From assembly GCA_964036275.1 (NCBI GenBank), contig OZ038433.1:17428257-17492256 (forward strand): a DNA stretch of 64,000 bases, written 5' to 3'. The notes under the pieces are model-generated. The model worked only from the letters and a program-made list of their open reading frames with translations, was not told where the DNA came from and ran no database searches. Of this stretch, positions 19,978 through 34,900 are shown in pieces; positions within the stretch are counted from its first letter, which is position 1, and each line of letters begins with the position of its first letter. The position numbers and the translations under genes are program-made. This DNA comes from Litoditis marina. Its lineage: Eukaryota > Nematoda > Chromadorea > Rhabditida > Rhabditidae.

Positions 19978-22900
19978 ATGAGAAACTCGAAAACGATCGT
20001 TGCCAGACTATCGCGAAAATACCAAATCGTCCAATCGTAACATAGGAGGTCGAACTTGGTTTCAAAATGTTCCTAACAAGTCACTGATATGATTTATCCA
20101 AAAATATTGCGGAGTTTTTTATTCTGGGTACGGTAGATGAGAAACTCAAAAACGATCGTTGCCATACGATCGATCGCGAAAATACCAAAATCGTCCAATC
20201 GTAACATATGAGGTCAAATTTGGTTTCAAAATGTTCCTAACAAGTCACTGATATGATTTATCCAAAAATATTGCGGAGTTTTTTATTCTGGGTACGGTAG
20301 ATGAGAAACTCGAAAACGATCGTTGCCAGACTATCGCGAAAATACCGAAATCGTCCAATCGTAACATATGAGGTCAAATTTGGTTTCAAAACGCTCCTAA
20401 CAAGTCACTGATATCATTCATCCAAAAATATTGCGGAGTTTTTCATTCTGGGTACGGTAGATGAGAAACTCGAAAACGATCGTTGCCAGACTATCGCCAA
20501 AATACCAAATCGTCCAATCGTAACATATGAGGTCAAATTTGGTTTCAAAACGCTCCTAACAAGTCACTGATATCATTCATCCAAAAACATTGCGAAGTTT
20601 TTCATTCTGGGTACGGTAGATGAGAAACTCGAAAACGATCGTTGCCAGACTATCGCGAAAATACCAAATCGTCCAATCGTAACATAGGAGGTCGAATTTG
20701 GTTTCAAAATGTTTCTAACAAGTCACTGATATGATTTATCCAAAAATATTGCGAAGTTTTTCATTCTGGGTACGGTAGATGAGAAACTCGAAAACGATCG
20801 TTGCCAGACTATCGCGAAAATACCAAAATCGTCCAATCGTAACATATGAGGTCAAATTTGGTTTCAAAATGTTCCTAACAAGTCACTGATATGATTTATC
20901 CAAAAATATTGCGGAGTTTTTTATTCTGGGTACGGTAGATGAGAAACTCGAAAACGATCGTTGCCAGACTATCGCGAAAATACCAAAATCGTCAAATCGT
21001 AACATATGAAGTCGAATTTGGTTTCAAAATGTTCCTAACAAGTCACTGATATGATTTATCCAAAAATATTGCGGAGTTTTTTATTCTGGGTACGGTAGAT
21101 GAGAAACTCGAAAACGATCGTTGCCAGACAATCGCGAAAATACCAAAATCGTCAAATCGTAACATATGAAGTCGAATTTGGTTTCAAAATGTTCCTAACA
21201 AGTCACTGATATGATTTATCCAAAAATATTGCGGAGTTTTTTATTCTGGGTACGGTAGATGAGAAACTCGAAAACGATCGTTGCCAGACTATAGCGAAAA
21301 TACCAAAATCGTCTAATCGTAACATATGAAGTCGAATTTGGTTTCAAAACGCTCCTAACAAGTCACTGATATCATTCATCCAAAAACATTGCGAAGTTTT
21401 TCATTCTGGGTACGGTAGATGAGAAACTCGAAAACGATCGTTGCCAGACTATAGCGAAAATACCAAAATCGTCTAATCGTAACATATGAAGTCGAATTTG
21501 GTTTCAAAACGCTCCTAACAAGTCACTGATATCATTCATCCAAAAACATTGCGAAGTTTTTCATTCTGGGTACGGTAGATGAGAAACTCGAAAACGATCG
21601 TTGCCAGACTATCGCGAAAATACCAAATCGTCCAATCGTAACATAGGAGGTCGAATTTGGTTTCAAAATGTTTCTAACAAGTCACTGATATGATTTATCC
21701 AAAAATATTGCGAAGTTTTTCATTCTGGGTACGGTAGATGAGAAACTCGAAAACGATCGTTGCCAGACTATCGCGAAAATACCAAAATCGTCCAATCGTA
21801 ACATATGAGGTCAAATTTGGTTTCAAAATGTTCCTAACAAGTCACTGATATGATTTATTCAAAAATATTGCGGAGTTTTTCATTCTGGGTACGGTAGATG
21901 AGAAACTCGAAAACGATCGTTGCCAGACTATCGCGAAAATACCAAAATTGTCCAATCGTAACATATGAAGTCAAATTTGGTTTCAAAATGTTCCTAACAA
22001 GTCACTGATATCATTTATCCAAAAATATTGCGGGGTTTTTCATTTTGGGTACGGTAGATGAGAAACTCGAAAACGATCGTTGCCAGACTATCGCGAAAAT
22101 ACCAAAATTGTCCAATCGTAACATATGAAGTCAAATTTGGTTTCAAAATGTTCCTAACAAGTCACTGATATCATTTATCACTGATATCATTTATCCAAAA
22201 ATATTGCGGGGTTTTTCATTTTGGGTACGGTAGATGAGAAACTCGAAAACGATCGTTGCCAGACTATCGCGAAAATACCAAAATTGTCCAATCGTAACAT
22301 ATGAAGTCAAATTTGGTTTCAAAACGCTCCTAACAAGTCACTGATATCATTCATCCAAAAACATTGCGAAGTTTTTCATTCTGGGTACGGTAGATGAGAA
22401 ACTCGAAAACGATCGTTGCCAGACTATCGCGAAAATACCAAATCGTCCAATCGTAACATAGGAGGTCGAATTTGGTTTCAAAATGTTTCTAACAAGTCAC
22501 TGATATGATTTATCCAAAAATATTGCGAAGTTTTTCATTCTGGGTACGGTAGATGAGAAACTCGAAAACGATCGTTGCCAGACTATCGCGAAAATACCAA
22601 AATCGTCCAATCGTAACATATGAGGTCAAATTTGGTTTCAAAATGTTCCTAACAAGTCACTGATATGATTTATTCAAAAATATTGCGGAGTTTTTCATTC
22701 TGGGTACGGTAGATGAGAAACTCGAAAACGATCGTTGCCAGACTATCGCGAAAATACCAAAATTGTCCAATCGTAACATATGAAGTCAAATTTGGTTTCA
22801 AAATGTTCCTAACAAGTCACTGATATCATTTATCCAAAAATATTGCGGGGTTTTTCATTTTGGGTACGGTAGATGATAAACTCGAAAACGATCGTTGCCA

Positions 22901-25900
22901 GACTATCGCGAAAATACCAAAATCGTCCAATCGTAACATATGAGGTCAAATTTGGTTTCAAAATGTTCCTAACAAGTCACTGATATGATTTATCCAAAAA
23001 TATTGCGGGGTTTTTCATTCTGGGTACGGTAGATGAGAAACTCGAAAACGATCGTTGCCAGACTATCGCGAAAATACCAAAATCGTCCAATCGTAACATA
23101 TGAGGTCAAATTTGGTTTCAAAATGTTCCTAACAAGTCACTGATATGATTTATCCAAAAATATTGCGGGGTTTTTCATTCTGGGTACGGTAGATGAGAAA
23201 CTCGAAAACGATCGTTGCCAGACTATCGCGAAAATACCAAAATCGTCCAATCGTAACATATGAGGTCAAATTTGGTTTCAAAATGTTCCTAACAAGTCAC
23301 TGATATGATTTATCCAAAAATATTGCGGAGTTTTTTATTCTGGGTACGGTAGATGAGAAACTCGAAAACGATCGTTGCCAGACAATCGCGAAAATACCAA
23401 AATCGTCTAATCGTAACATATGAAGTCGAATTTGGTTTCAAAATGTTCCTAACAAGTCACTGATATGATTTATCCAAAAATATTGCGGAGTTTTTTATTC
23501 TGGGTACGGTAGATGAGAAACTCGAAAACGATCGTTGCCAGACTATAGCGAAAATACCAAAATCGTCTAATCGTAACATATGAAGTCGAATTTGGTTTCA
23601 AAACGCTCCTAACAAGTCACTGATATCATTCATCCAAAAATATTGCGGAGTTTTTCATTCTGGGTACGGTAGATGAGAAACTCAAAAACGATCGTTGCCA
23701 GACTATCGCGAAAATACCAAATCGTCCAATCGTAACATATGAAGTCAAATTTGGTTTCAAAACGCTCCTAACAAGTCACTGATATCATTCATCCAAAAAT
23801 ATTGCGGAGTTTTTCATTCTGGGTACGGTAGATGAGAAACTCAAAAACGATCGTTGCCAGACTATCGCGAAAATACCAAATCGTCCAATCGTAACATATG
23901 AAGTCAAATTTGGTTTCAAAACGCTCCTAACAAGTCACTGATATCATTCATCCAAAAATTTTGCGGAGTTTTTCATTCTGGGTACGGTAGATGAGAAACT
24001 CAAAAACGATCGTTGCCAGACTATCGCGAAAATACCAAATCGTCCAATCGTAACATATGAGGTCAAATTTGGTTTCAAAACGCTCCTAACAAGTCACTGA
24101 TATCATTCATCCAAAAATATTGCGGAGTTTTTCATTCTGGGTACGGTAGATGAGAAACTCGAAAACGATCGTTCCCAGACTATCGCGAAAATACCAAATC
24201 GTCCAATCGTAACATATGAAGTCAAATTTGGTTTAAAAACGCTCCTAACAAGTCACTGATATCATTCATCCAAAAACATTGCGAAGTTTTTCATTCTGGG
24301 TACGGTAGATGAGAAACTCGAAAACGATCGTTGCCAGACTATCGCGAAAATACCAAATCGTCCAATCGTAACATAGGAGGTCGAATTTGGTTTCAAAATG
24401 TTTCTAACAAGTCACTGATATGATTTATCCAAAAATATTGCGAAGTTTTTCATTCTGGGTACGGTAGATGAGAAACTCGAAAACGATCGTTGCCAGACTA
24501 TCGCGAAAATACCAAAATCGTCCAATCGTAACATATGAGGTCAAATTTGGTTTCAAAATGTTCCTAACAAGTCACTGATATGATTTATTCAAAAATATTG
24601 CGGAGTTTTTCATTCTGGGTACGGTAGATGAGAAACTCGAAAACGATCGTTGCCAGACTATCGCGAAAATACCAAAATTGTCCAATCGTAACATATGAAG
24701 TCAAATTTGGTTTCAAAATGTTCCTAACAAGTCACTGATATCATTTATCCAAAAATATTGCGGGGTTTTTCATTTTGGGTACGGTAGATGAGAAACTCGA
24801 AAACGATCGTTGCCAGACTATCGCGAAAATACCAAAATTGTCCAATCGTAACATATGAAGTCAAATTTGGTTTCAAAATGTTCCTAACAAGTCACTGATA
24901 TCATTTATCACTGATATCATTTATCCAAAAATATTGCGGGGTTTTTCATTTTGGGTACGGTAGATGAGAAACTCGAAAACGATCGTTGCCAGACTATCGC
25001 GAAAATACCAAAATTGTCCAATCGTAACATATGAAGTCAAATTTGGTTTCAAAACGCTCCTAACAAGTCACTGATATCATTCATCCAAAAACATTGCGAA
25101 GTTTTTCATTCTGGGTACGGTAGATGAGAAACTCGAAAACGATCGTTGCCAGACTATCGCGAAAATACCAAATCGTCCAATCGTAACATAGGAGGTCGAA
25201 TTTGGTTTCAAAATGTTTCTAACAAGTCACTGATATGATTTATCCAAAAATATTGCGAAGTTTTTCATTCTGGGTACGGTAGATGAGAAACTCGAAAACG
25301 ATCGTTGCCAGACTATCGCGAAAATACCAAAATCGTCCAATCGTAACATATGAGGTCAAATTTGGTTTCAAAATGTTCCTAACAAGTCACTGATATGATT
25401 TATTCAAAAATATTGCGGAGTTTTTCATTCTGGGTACGGTAGATGAGAAACTCGAAAACGATCGTTGCCAGACTATCGCGAAAATACCAAAATTGTCCAA
25501 TCGTAACATATGAAGTCAAATTTGGTTTCAAAATGTTCCTAACAAGTCACTGATATCATTTATCCAAAAATATTGCGGGGTTTTTCATTTTGGGTACGGT
25601 AGATGATAAACTCGAAAACGATCGTTGCCAGACTATCGCGAAAATACCAAAATCGTCCAATCGTAACATATGAGGTCAAATTTGGTTTCAAAATGTTCCT
25701 AACAAGTCACTGATATGATTTATCCAAAAATATTGCGGGGTTTTTCATTCTGGGTACGGTAGATGAGAAACTCGAAAACGATCGTTGCCAGACTATCGCG
25801 AAAATACCAAAATCGTCCAATCGTAACATATGAGGTCAAATTTGGTTTCAAAATGTTCCTAACAAGTCACTGATATGATTTATCCAAAAATATTGCGGGG

Positions 25901-28900
25901 TTTTTCATTCTGGGTACGGTAGATGAGAAACTCGAAAACGATCGTTGCCAGACTATCGCGAAAATACCAAAATCGTCCAATCGTAACATATGAGGTCAAA
26001 TTTGGTTTCAAAATGTTCCTAACAAGTCACTGATATGATTTATCCAAAAATATTGCGGAGTTTTTTATTCTGGGTACGGTAGATGAGAAACTCGAAAACG
26101 ATCGTTGCCAGACAATCGCGAAAATACCAAAATCGTCTAATCGTAACATATGAAGTCGAATTTGGTTTCAAAATGTTCCTAACAAGTCACTGATATGATT
26201 TATCCAAAAATATTGCGGAGTTTTTTATTCTGGGTACGGTAGATGAGAAACTCGAAAACGATCGTTGCCAGACTATAGCGAAAATACCAAAATCGTCTAA
26301 TCGTAACATATGAAGTCGAATTTGGTTTCAAAACGCTCCTAACAAGTCACTGATATCATTCATCCAAAAATATTGCGGAGTTTTTCATTCTGGGTACGGT
26401 AGATGAGAAACTCAAAAACGATCGTTGCCAGACTATCGCGAAAATACCAAATCGTCCAATCGTAACATATGAAGTCAAATTTGGTTTCAAAACGCTCCTA
26501 ACAAGTCACTGATATCATTCATCCAAAAATATTGCGGAGTTTTTCATTCTGGGTACGGTAGATGAGAAACTCAAAAACGATCGTTGCCAGACTATCGCGA
26601 AAATACCAAATCGTCCAATCGTAACATATGAAGTCAAATTTGGTTTCAAAACGCTCCTAACAAGTCACTGATATCATTCATCCAAAAATTTTGCGGAGTT
26701 TTTCATTCTGGGTACGGTAGATGAGAAACTCAAAAACGATCGTTGCCAGACTATCGCGAAAATACCAAATCGTCCAATCGTAACATATGAGGTCAAATTT
26801 GGTTTCAAAACGCTCCTAACAAGTCACTGATATCATTCATCCAAAAATATTGCGGAGTTTTTCATTCTGGGTACGGTAGATGAGAAACTCGAAAACGATC
26901 GTTCCCAGACTATCGCGAAAATACCAAATCGTCCAATCGTAACATATGAAGTCAAATTTGGTTTAAAAACGCTCCTAACAAGTCACTGATATCATTCATC
27001 CAAAAATATTGCGGAGTTTTTCATTCTGGGTACGGTAGATGAGAAACTCGAAAACGATCGTTGCCAGACTATCGCGAAAATACCAAATCGTCCAATCGTA
27101 ACATATGAGGTCAAATTTGGTTTCAAAATGTTCCTAACAAGTCACTGATATGATTTATTCAAAAATATTGCGGAGTTTTTCATTCTGGGTACGGTAGATG
27201 AGAAACTCGAAAACGATCGTTGCCAGACTATCGCGAAAATACCAAATCGTCCAATCGTAACATATGAGGTCAAATTTGGTTTCAAAACGCTCCTAACAAG
27301 TCACTGATATGATTTATCCAAAAACATTGCGAAGTTTTTCATTCTGGGTACGGTAGATGAGAAACTCGAAAACGATCGTTGCCAGACTATCGAGAAAATA
27401 CCAAATCGTCCAATCGTAACATAGGAGGTCGAATTTGGTTTCAAAATGTTTCTAACAAGTCACTGATATGATTTATCCAAAAACATTGCGAAGTTTTTCA
27501 TTCTGGGTACGGTAGATGAGAAACTCGAAAACGATCGTTGCCAGACTATCGAGAAAATACCAAATCGTCCAATCGTAACATAGGAGGTCGAATTTGGTTT
27601 CAAAATGTTTCTAACAAGTCACTGATATGATTTATCCAAAAATATTGCGAAGTTTTTCATTCTGGGTACGGTAGATGAGAAACTCGAAAACGATCGTTGC
27701 CAGACTATCGCGAAAATACCAAAATCGTCTAATCGTAACATATGAGGTCAAATTTGGTTTTAAAATGTTCCTAACAAGTCACTGATATAGTTTCTGCAAA
27801 CATATTGCGGGGTTTTTTATTCTGGGTACGGTAGATGAGAAACTCGAAAACGATCGTTGCCAGACTATCGCGAAAATACCAAAATCGTCTAATCGTAAAA
27901 TATGAGGTCCACTTTGGTTTCAAAATGTTCCTAACAAGTCACTGATATCATTTATCCAAAAATATTTAGAGGTTTTTCATTCTGGGTACGGTAGATGAGA
28001 AACTCAAAAACGATTGTTGCCAGACTATCGCGAAAATACCAAATCGTCCAATCGTAACATATGAGGTCAAATTTGGTTTCAAAATGTTCCTAACAAGTCA
28101 CTGATATGATTTATTCAAAAATATTGCGGAGTTTTTCATTCTGGGTACGGTAGATGAGAAACTCGAAAACGATCGTTGCCAGACTATCGCCAAAATACCA
28201 AATCGTCCAATCGTAACATATGAGGTCAAATTTGGTTTCAAAACGCTCCTAACAAGTCACTGATATAGTTTCTGCAAACATATTGCGGGGTTTTTCATTC
28301 TGGGTACGGTAGATGGGAAACTCGAAAACGATCGTTGCCAGACTATCGCGAAAATACCAAATCGTCCAATCGTAACATAGGAGGTCGAATTTGGTTTCAA
28401 AATGTTTCTAACAAGTCACTGATATCATTTATCCAAAAATATTTAGAGGTTTTTCATTCTGGGTACGGTAGATGAGAAACTCGAAAACGATCGTTGCCAG
28501 ACTATCGCGAAAATACCAAAATCGTCTAATCGTAACATATGAAGTCGAATTTGGTTTCAAAATGTTCCTAACAAGTCACTGATATGATTTATCCAAAAAT
28601 ATTGCGGAGTTTTTTATTCTGGGTACGGTAGATGAGAAACTCGAAAACGATCGTTGCCAGACTATCGCGAAAATACCAAAATCGTCTAATCGTAACATAT
28701 GAAGTCGAATTTGGTTTCAAAATGTTCCTAACAAGTCACTGATATGATTTATCCAAAAATATTGCGGAGTTTTTTATTCTGGGTACGGTAGATGAGAAAC
28801 TCGAAAACGATCGTTGCCAGACTATCGCGAAAATACCAAAATCGTCTAATCGTAACATATGAAGTCGAATTTGGTTTCAAAATGTTCCTAACAAGTCACT

Positions 28901-31900
28901 GATATGATTTATCCAAAAATATTGCGAAGTTTTTTATTCTGGGTACGGTACGGTAGATGAGAAACTCGAAAACGATCGTTGCCAGACTATCGCGAAAATA
29001 CCAAATCGTCCAATCGTAACATATGAAGTCGAATTTGGTTTCAAAACGCTCCTAACAAGTCACTGATATGATTTATCCAAAAACATTGCGAAGTTTTTCA
29101 TTCTGGGTACGGTAGATGAGAAACTCGAAAACGATCGTTGCCAGACTATCGCGAAAATACCAAAATCGTCTAATCGTAACATATGAAGTCGAATTTGGTT
29201 TCAAAATGTTCCTAACAAGTCACTGATATGATTTATCCAAAAATATTGCGGAGTTTTTTATTCTGGGTACGGTAGATGAGAAACTCGAAAACGATCGTTG
29301 CCAGACTATCGCGAAAATACCAAAATCGTCTAATCGTAACATATGAAGTCGAATTTGGTTTCAAAATGTTCCTAACAAGTCACTGATATGATTTATCCAA
29401 AAATATTGCGGAGTTTTTTATTCTGGGTACGGTAGATGAGAAACTCGAAAACGATCGTTGCCAGACTATCGCGAAAATACCAAAATCGTCTAATCGTAAC
29501 ATATGAAGTCGAATTTGGTTTCAAAATGTTCCTAACAAGTCACTGATATGATTTATCCAAAAATATTGCGAAGTTTTTTATTCTGGGTACGGTACGGTAG
29601 ATGAGAAACTCGAAAACGATCGTTGCCAGACTATCGCGAAAATACCAAATCGTCCAATCGTAACATATGAAGTCGAATTTGGTTTCAAAACGCTCCTAAC
29701 AAGTCACTGATATGATTTATCCAAAAACATTGCGAAGTTTTTCATTCTGGGTACGGTAGATGAGAAACTCGAAAACGATCGTTGCCAGACTATCGAGAAA
29801 ATACCAAATCGTCCAATCGTAACATAGGAGGTCGAATTTGGTTTCAAAATGTTTCTAACAAGTCACTGATATGATTTATCCAAAAACATTGCGAAGTTTT
29901 TCATTCTGGGTACGGTAGATGAGAAACTCGAAAACGATCGTTGCCAGACTATCGAGAAAATACCAAATCGTCCAATCGTAACATAGGAGGTCGAATTTGG
30001 TTTCAAAATGTTTCTAACAAGTCACTGATATGATTTATCCAAAAATATTGCGAAGTTTTTCATTCTGGGTACGGTAGATGAGAAACTCGAAAACGATCGT
30101 TGCCAGACTATCGCGAAAATACCAAAATCGTCTAATCGTAACATATGAGGTCAAATTTGGTTTTAAAATGTTCCTAACAAGTCACTGATATAGTTTCTGC
30201 AAACATATTGCGGGGTTTTTCATTCTGGGTACGGTAGATGAGAAACTCGAAAACGATCGTTGCCAGACTATCGCGAAAATACCAAATCGTCCAATCGTAA
30301 CATATGAAGTCGAATTTGGTTTCAAAACGCTCCTAACAAGTCACTGATATGATTTATCCAAAAACATTGCGAAGTTTTTCATTCTGGGTACGGTAGATGA
30401 GAAACTCGAAAACGATCGTTGCCAGACTATCGCGAAAATACCAAAATCGTCTAATCGTAACATATGAAGTCGAATTTGGTTTCAAAATGTTCCTAACAAG
30501 TCACTGATATGATTTATCCAAAAATATTGCGGAGTTTTTTATTCTGGGTACGGTAGATGAGAAACTCGAAAACGATCGTTGCCAGACTATCGCGAAAATA
30601 CCAAAATCGTCTAATCGTAACATATGAAGTCGAATTTGGTTTCAAAATGTTCCTAACAAGTCACTGATATGATTTATCCAAAAATATTGCGAAGTTTTTT
30701 ATTCTGGGTACGGTACGGTAGATGAGAAACTCGAAAACGATCGTTGCCAGACTATCGCGAAAATACCAAATCGTCCAATCGTAACATATGAAGTCGAATT
30801 TGGTTTCAAAACGCTCCTAACAAGTCACTGATATGATTTATCCAAAAACATTGCGAAGTTTTTCATTCTGGGTACGGTAGATGAGAAACTCGAAAGAAAA
30901 CGATCGTTGCCAGACTATCGAGAAAATACCAAATCGTCCAATCGTAACATAGGAGGTCGAATTTGGTTTCAAAATGTTTCTAACAAGTCACTGATATGAT
31001 TTATCCAAAAACATTGCGAAGTTTTTCATTCTGGGTACGGTAGATGAGAAACTCGAAAACGATCGTTGCCAGACTATCGAGAAAATACCAAATCGTCCAA
31101 TCGTAACATAGAGGTCGAATTTGGTTTCAAAATGTTTCTAACAAGTCACTGATATGATTTATCCAAAATATTGCGAAGTTTTTCATTCTGGGTACGGTAG
31201 ATGAGAAACTCGAAAACGATCGTTGCCAGACTATCGCGAAAATACCAAAATCGTCTAATCGTAACATATGAGGTCAAATTTGGTTTTAAATGTTCCTAAC
31301 AAGTCACTGATATAGTTTCTGCAAACATATTGCGGGGTTTTTCATTCTGGGTACGGTAGATGAGAAACTCGAAAACGATCGTTGCCAGACTATCGCGAAA
31401 ATACCAAAATCGTCTAATCGTAAAATATGAGGTCCACTTTGATTTCAAAATGTTCCTAACAAGTCACTGATATCATTTATCCAAAAATATTGCGGAGTTT
31501 TTCATTCTGGGTACGGTAGATGAGAACTCAAAAACGATTGTTGCCAGACTATCGCGAAAATACCAAATCGTCCAATCGTAACATATGAGGTCAAATTTGG
31601 TTTCAAAATGTTCCTAACAAGTCACTGATATGATTTATTCAAAAATATTGCGGAGTTTTTCATTCTGGGTACGGTAGATGAGAAACTCGAAAACGATCGT
31701 TGCCAGACTATCGCGAAAATACCAAAATCGTCCAATCGTAACATATGAGGTCAAATTTGGTTTCAAAACGCTCCTAACAAGTCACTGATATAGTTTCTGC
31801 AAACATATTGCGGGGTTTTTCATTCTGGGTACGGTAGATGAGAAACTCGAAAACGATCGTTGCCAGACTATCGCGAAAATACCAAAATCGTCTAATCGTA

Positions 31901-34900
31901 AAATATGAGGTCCACTTTGGTTTCAAAATGTTCCTAACAAGTCACTGATATCATTTATCCAAAAATATTTAGAGGTTTTTCATTCTGGGTACGGTAGATG
32001 AGAAACTCAAAAACGATTGTTGCCAGACTATCGCGAAAATACCAAATCGTCCAATCGTAACATATGAGGTCAAATTTGGTTTCAAAATGTTCCTAACAAG
32101 TCACTGATATGATTTATTCAAAAATATTGCGGAGTTTTTCATTCTGGGTACGGTAGATGAGAAACTCAAAAACGATTGTTGCCAGACTATCGCGAAAATA
32201 CCAAATCGTCCAATCGTAACATATGAGGTCAAATTTGGTTTCAAAATGTTCCTAACAAGTCACTGATATGATTTATTCAAAAATATTGCGGAGTTTTTCA
32301 TTCTGGGTACGGTAGATGAGAAACTCGAAAACGATCGTTGCCAGACTATCGCGAAAATACCAAAATCGTCCAATCGTAACATATGAGGTCAAATTTGGTT
32401 TCAAAACGCTCCTAACAAGTCACTGATATAGTTTCTGCAAACATATTGCGGGGTTTTTCATTCTGGGTACGGTAGATGAGAAACTCGAAAACGATCGTTG
32501 CCAGACTATCGCGAAAATACCAAAATCGTCTAATCGTAAAATATGAGGTCCACTTTGGTTTCAAAATGTTCCTAACAAGTCACTGATATCATTTATCCAA
32601 AAATATTTAGAGGTTTTTCATTCTGGGTACGGTAGATGAGAAACTCAAAAACGATTGTTGCCAGACTATCGCGAAATACCAAATCGTCCAATCGTAACAT
32701 ATGAGGTCAAATTTGGTTTCAAAATGTTCCTAACAAGTCACTGATATGATTTATTCAAAAATATTGCGGAGTTTTTCATTCTGGGTACGGTAGATGAGAA
32801 ACTCAAAAACGATTGTTGCCAGACTATCGCGAAAATACCAAATCGTCCAATCGTAACATATGAGGTCAAATTTGGTTTCAAAATGTTCCTAACAAGTCAC
32901 TGATATGATTTATTCAAAAATATTGCGGAGTTTTTCATTCTGGGTACGGTAGATGAGAAACTCGAAAACGATCGTTGCCAGACTATCGCGAAAATACCAA
33001 ATCGTCCAATCGTAACATATGAGGTCAAATTTGGTTTCAAAACGCTCCTAACAAGTCACTGATATAGTTTCTGCAAACATATTGCGGGGTTTTTCATTCT
33101 GGGTACGGTAGATGGGAAACTCGAAAACGATCGTTGCCAGACTATCGCGAAAATACCAAATCGTCCAATCGTAACATAGGAGGTCGAATTTGGTTTCAAA
33201 ATGTTTCTAACAAGTCACTGATATCATTTATCCAAAAATATTTAGAGGTTTTTCATTCTGGGTACGGTAGATGAGAAACTCGAAAACGATCGTTGCCAGA
33301 CTATCGCGAAAATACCAAAATCGTCTAATCGTAACATATGAAGTCGAATTTGGTTTCAAAATGTTCCTAACAAGTCACTGATATGATTTATCCAAAAATA
33401 TTGCGGAGTTTTTTATTCTGGGTACGGTAGATGAGAAACTCGAAAACGATCGTTGCCAGACTATCGCGAAAATACCAAAATCGTCTAATCGTAACATATG
33501 AAGTCGAATTTGGTTTCAAAATGTTCCTAACAAGTCACTGATATGATTTATCCAAAAATATTGCGAAGTTTTTTATTCTGGGTACGGTAGATGAGAAACT
33601 CGAAAACGATCGTTGCCAGACTATCGCGAAAATACCAAATCGTCCAATCGTAACATATGAAGTCGAATTTGGTTTCAAAACGCTCCTAACAAGTCACTGA
33701 TATGATTTATCCAAAAACATTGCGAAGTTTTTCATTCTGGGTACGGTAGATGAGAAACTCGAAAACGATCGTTGCCAGACTATCGAGAAAATACCAAATC
33801 GTCCAATCGTAACATAGGAGGTCGAATTTGGTTTCAAAATGTTTCTAACAAGTCACTGATATGATTTATCCAAAAACATTGCGAAGTTTTTCATTCTGGG
33901 TACGGTAGATGAGAAACTCGAAAACGATCGTTGCCAGACTATCGAGAAAATACCAAATCGTCCAATCGTAACATAGGAGGTCGAATTTGGTTTCAAATGT
34001 TTCTAACAAGTCACTGATATGATTTATCCAAAAATATTGCGAAGTTTTTCATTCTGGGTACGGTAGATGAGAAACTCGAAAACGATCGTTGCCAGACTAT
34101 CGCGAAAATACCAAAATCGTCTAATCGTAACATATGAGGTCAAATTTGGTTTTAAAATGTTCCTAACAAGTCACTGATATCATTTATCCAAAAATATTTA
34201 GAGGTTTTTCATTCTGGGTACGGTAGATGAGAAACTCAAAAACGATTGTTGCCAGACTATCGCGAAAATACCAAATCGTCCAATCGTAACATATGAGGTC
34301 AAATTTGGTTTCAAAATGTTCCTAACAAGTCACTGATATGATTTATTCAAAAATATTGCGGAGTTTTTCATTCTGGGTACGGTAGATGAGAAACTCGAAA
34401 ACGATCGTTGCCAGACTATCGCCAAAATACCAAATCGTCCAATCGTAACATATGAGGTCAAATTTGGTTTCAAAACGCTCCTAACAAGTCACTGATATAG
34501 TTTCTGCAAACATATTGCGGGGTTTTTCATTCTGGGTACGGTAGATGGGAAACTCGAAAACGATCGTTGCCAGACTATCGCGAAAATACCAAATCGTAAC
34601 ATAGGAGGTCGAATTTGGTTTCAAAATGTTTCTAACAAGTCACTGATATCATTTATCCAAAAATATTTAGAGGTTTTTCATTCTGGGTACGGTAGATGAG
34701 AAACTCGAAAACGATCGTTGCCAGACTATCGCGAAAATACCAAAATCGTCTAATCGTAACATATGAAGTCGAATTTGGTTTCAAAATGTTCCTAACAAGT
34801 CACTGATATGATTTATCCAAAAATATTGCGGAGTTTTTTATTCTGGGTACGGTAGATGAGAAACTCGAAAACGATCGTTGCCAGACTATCGCGAAAATAC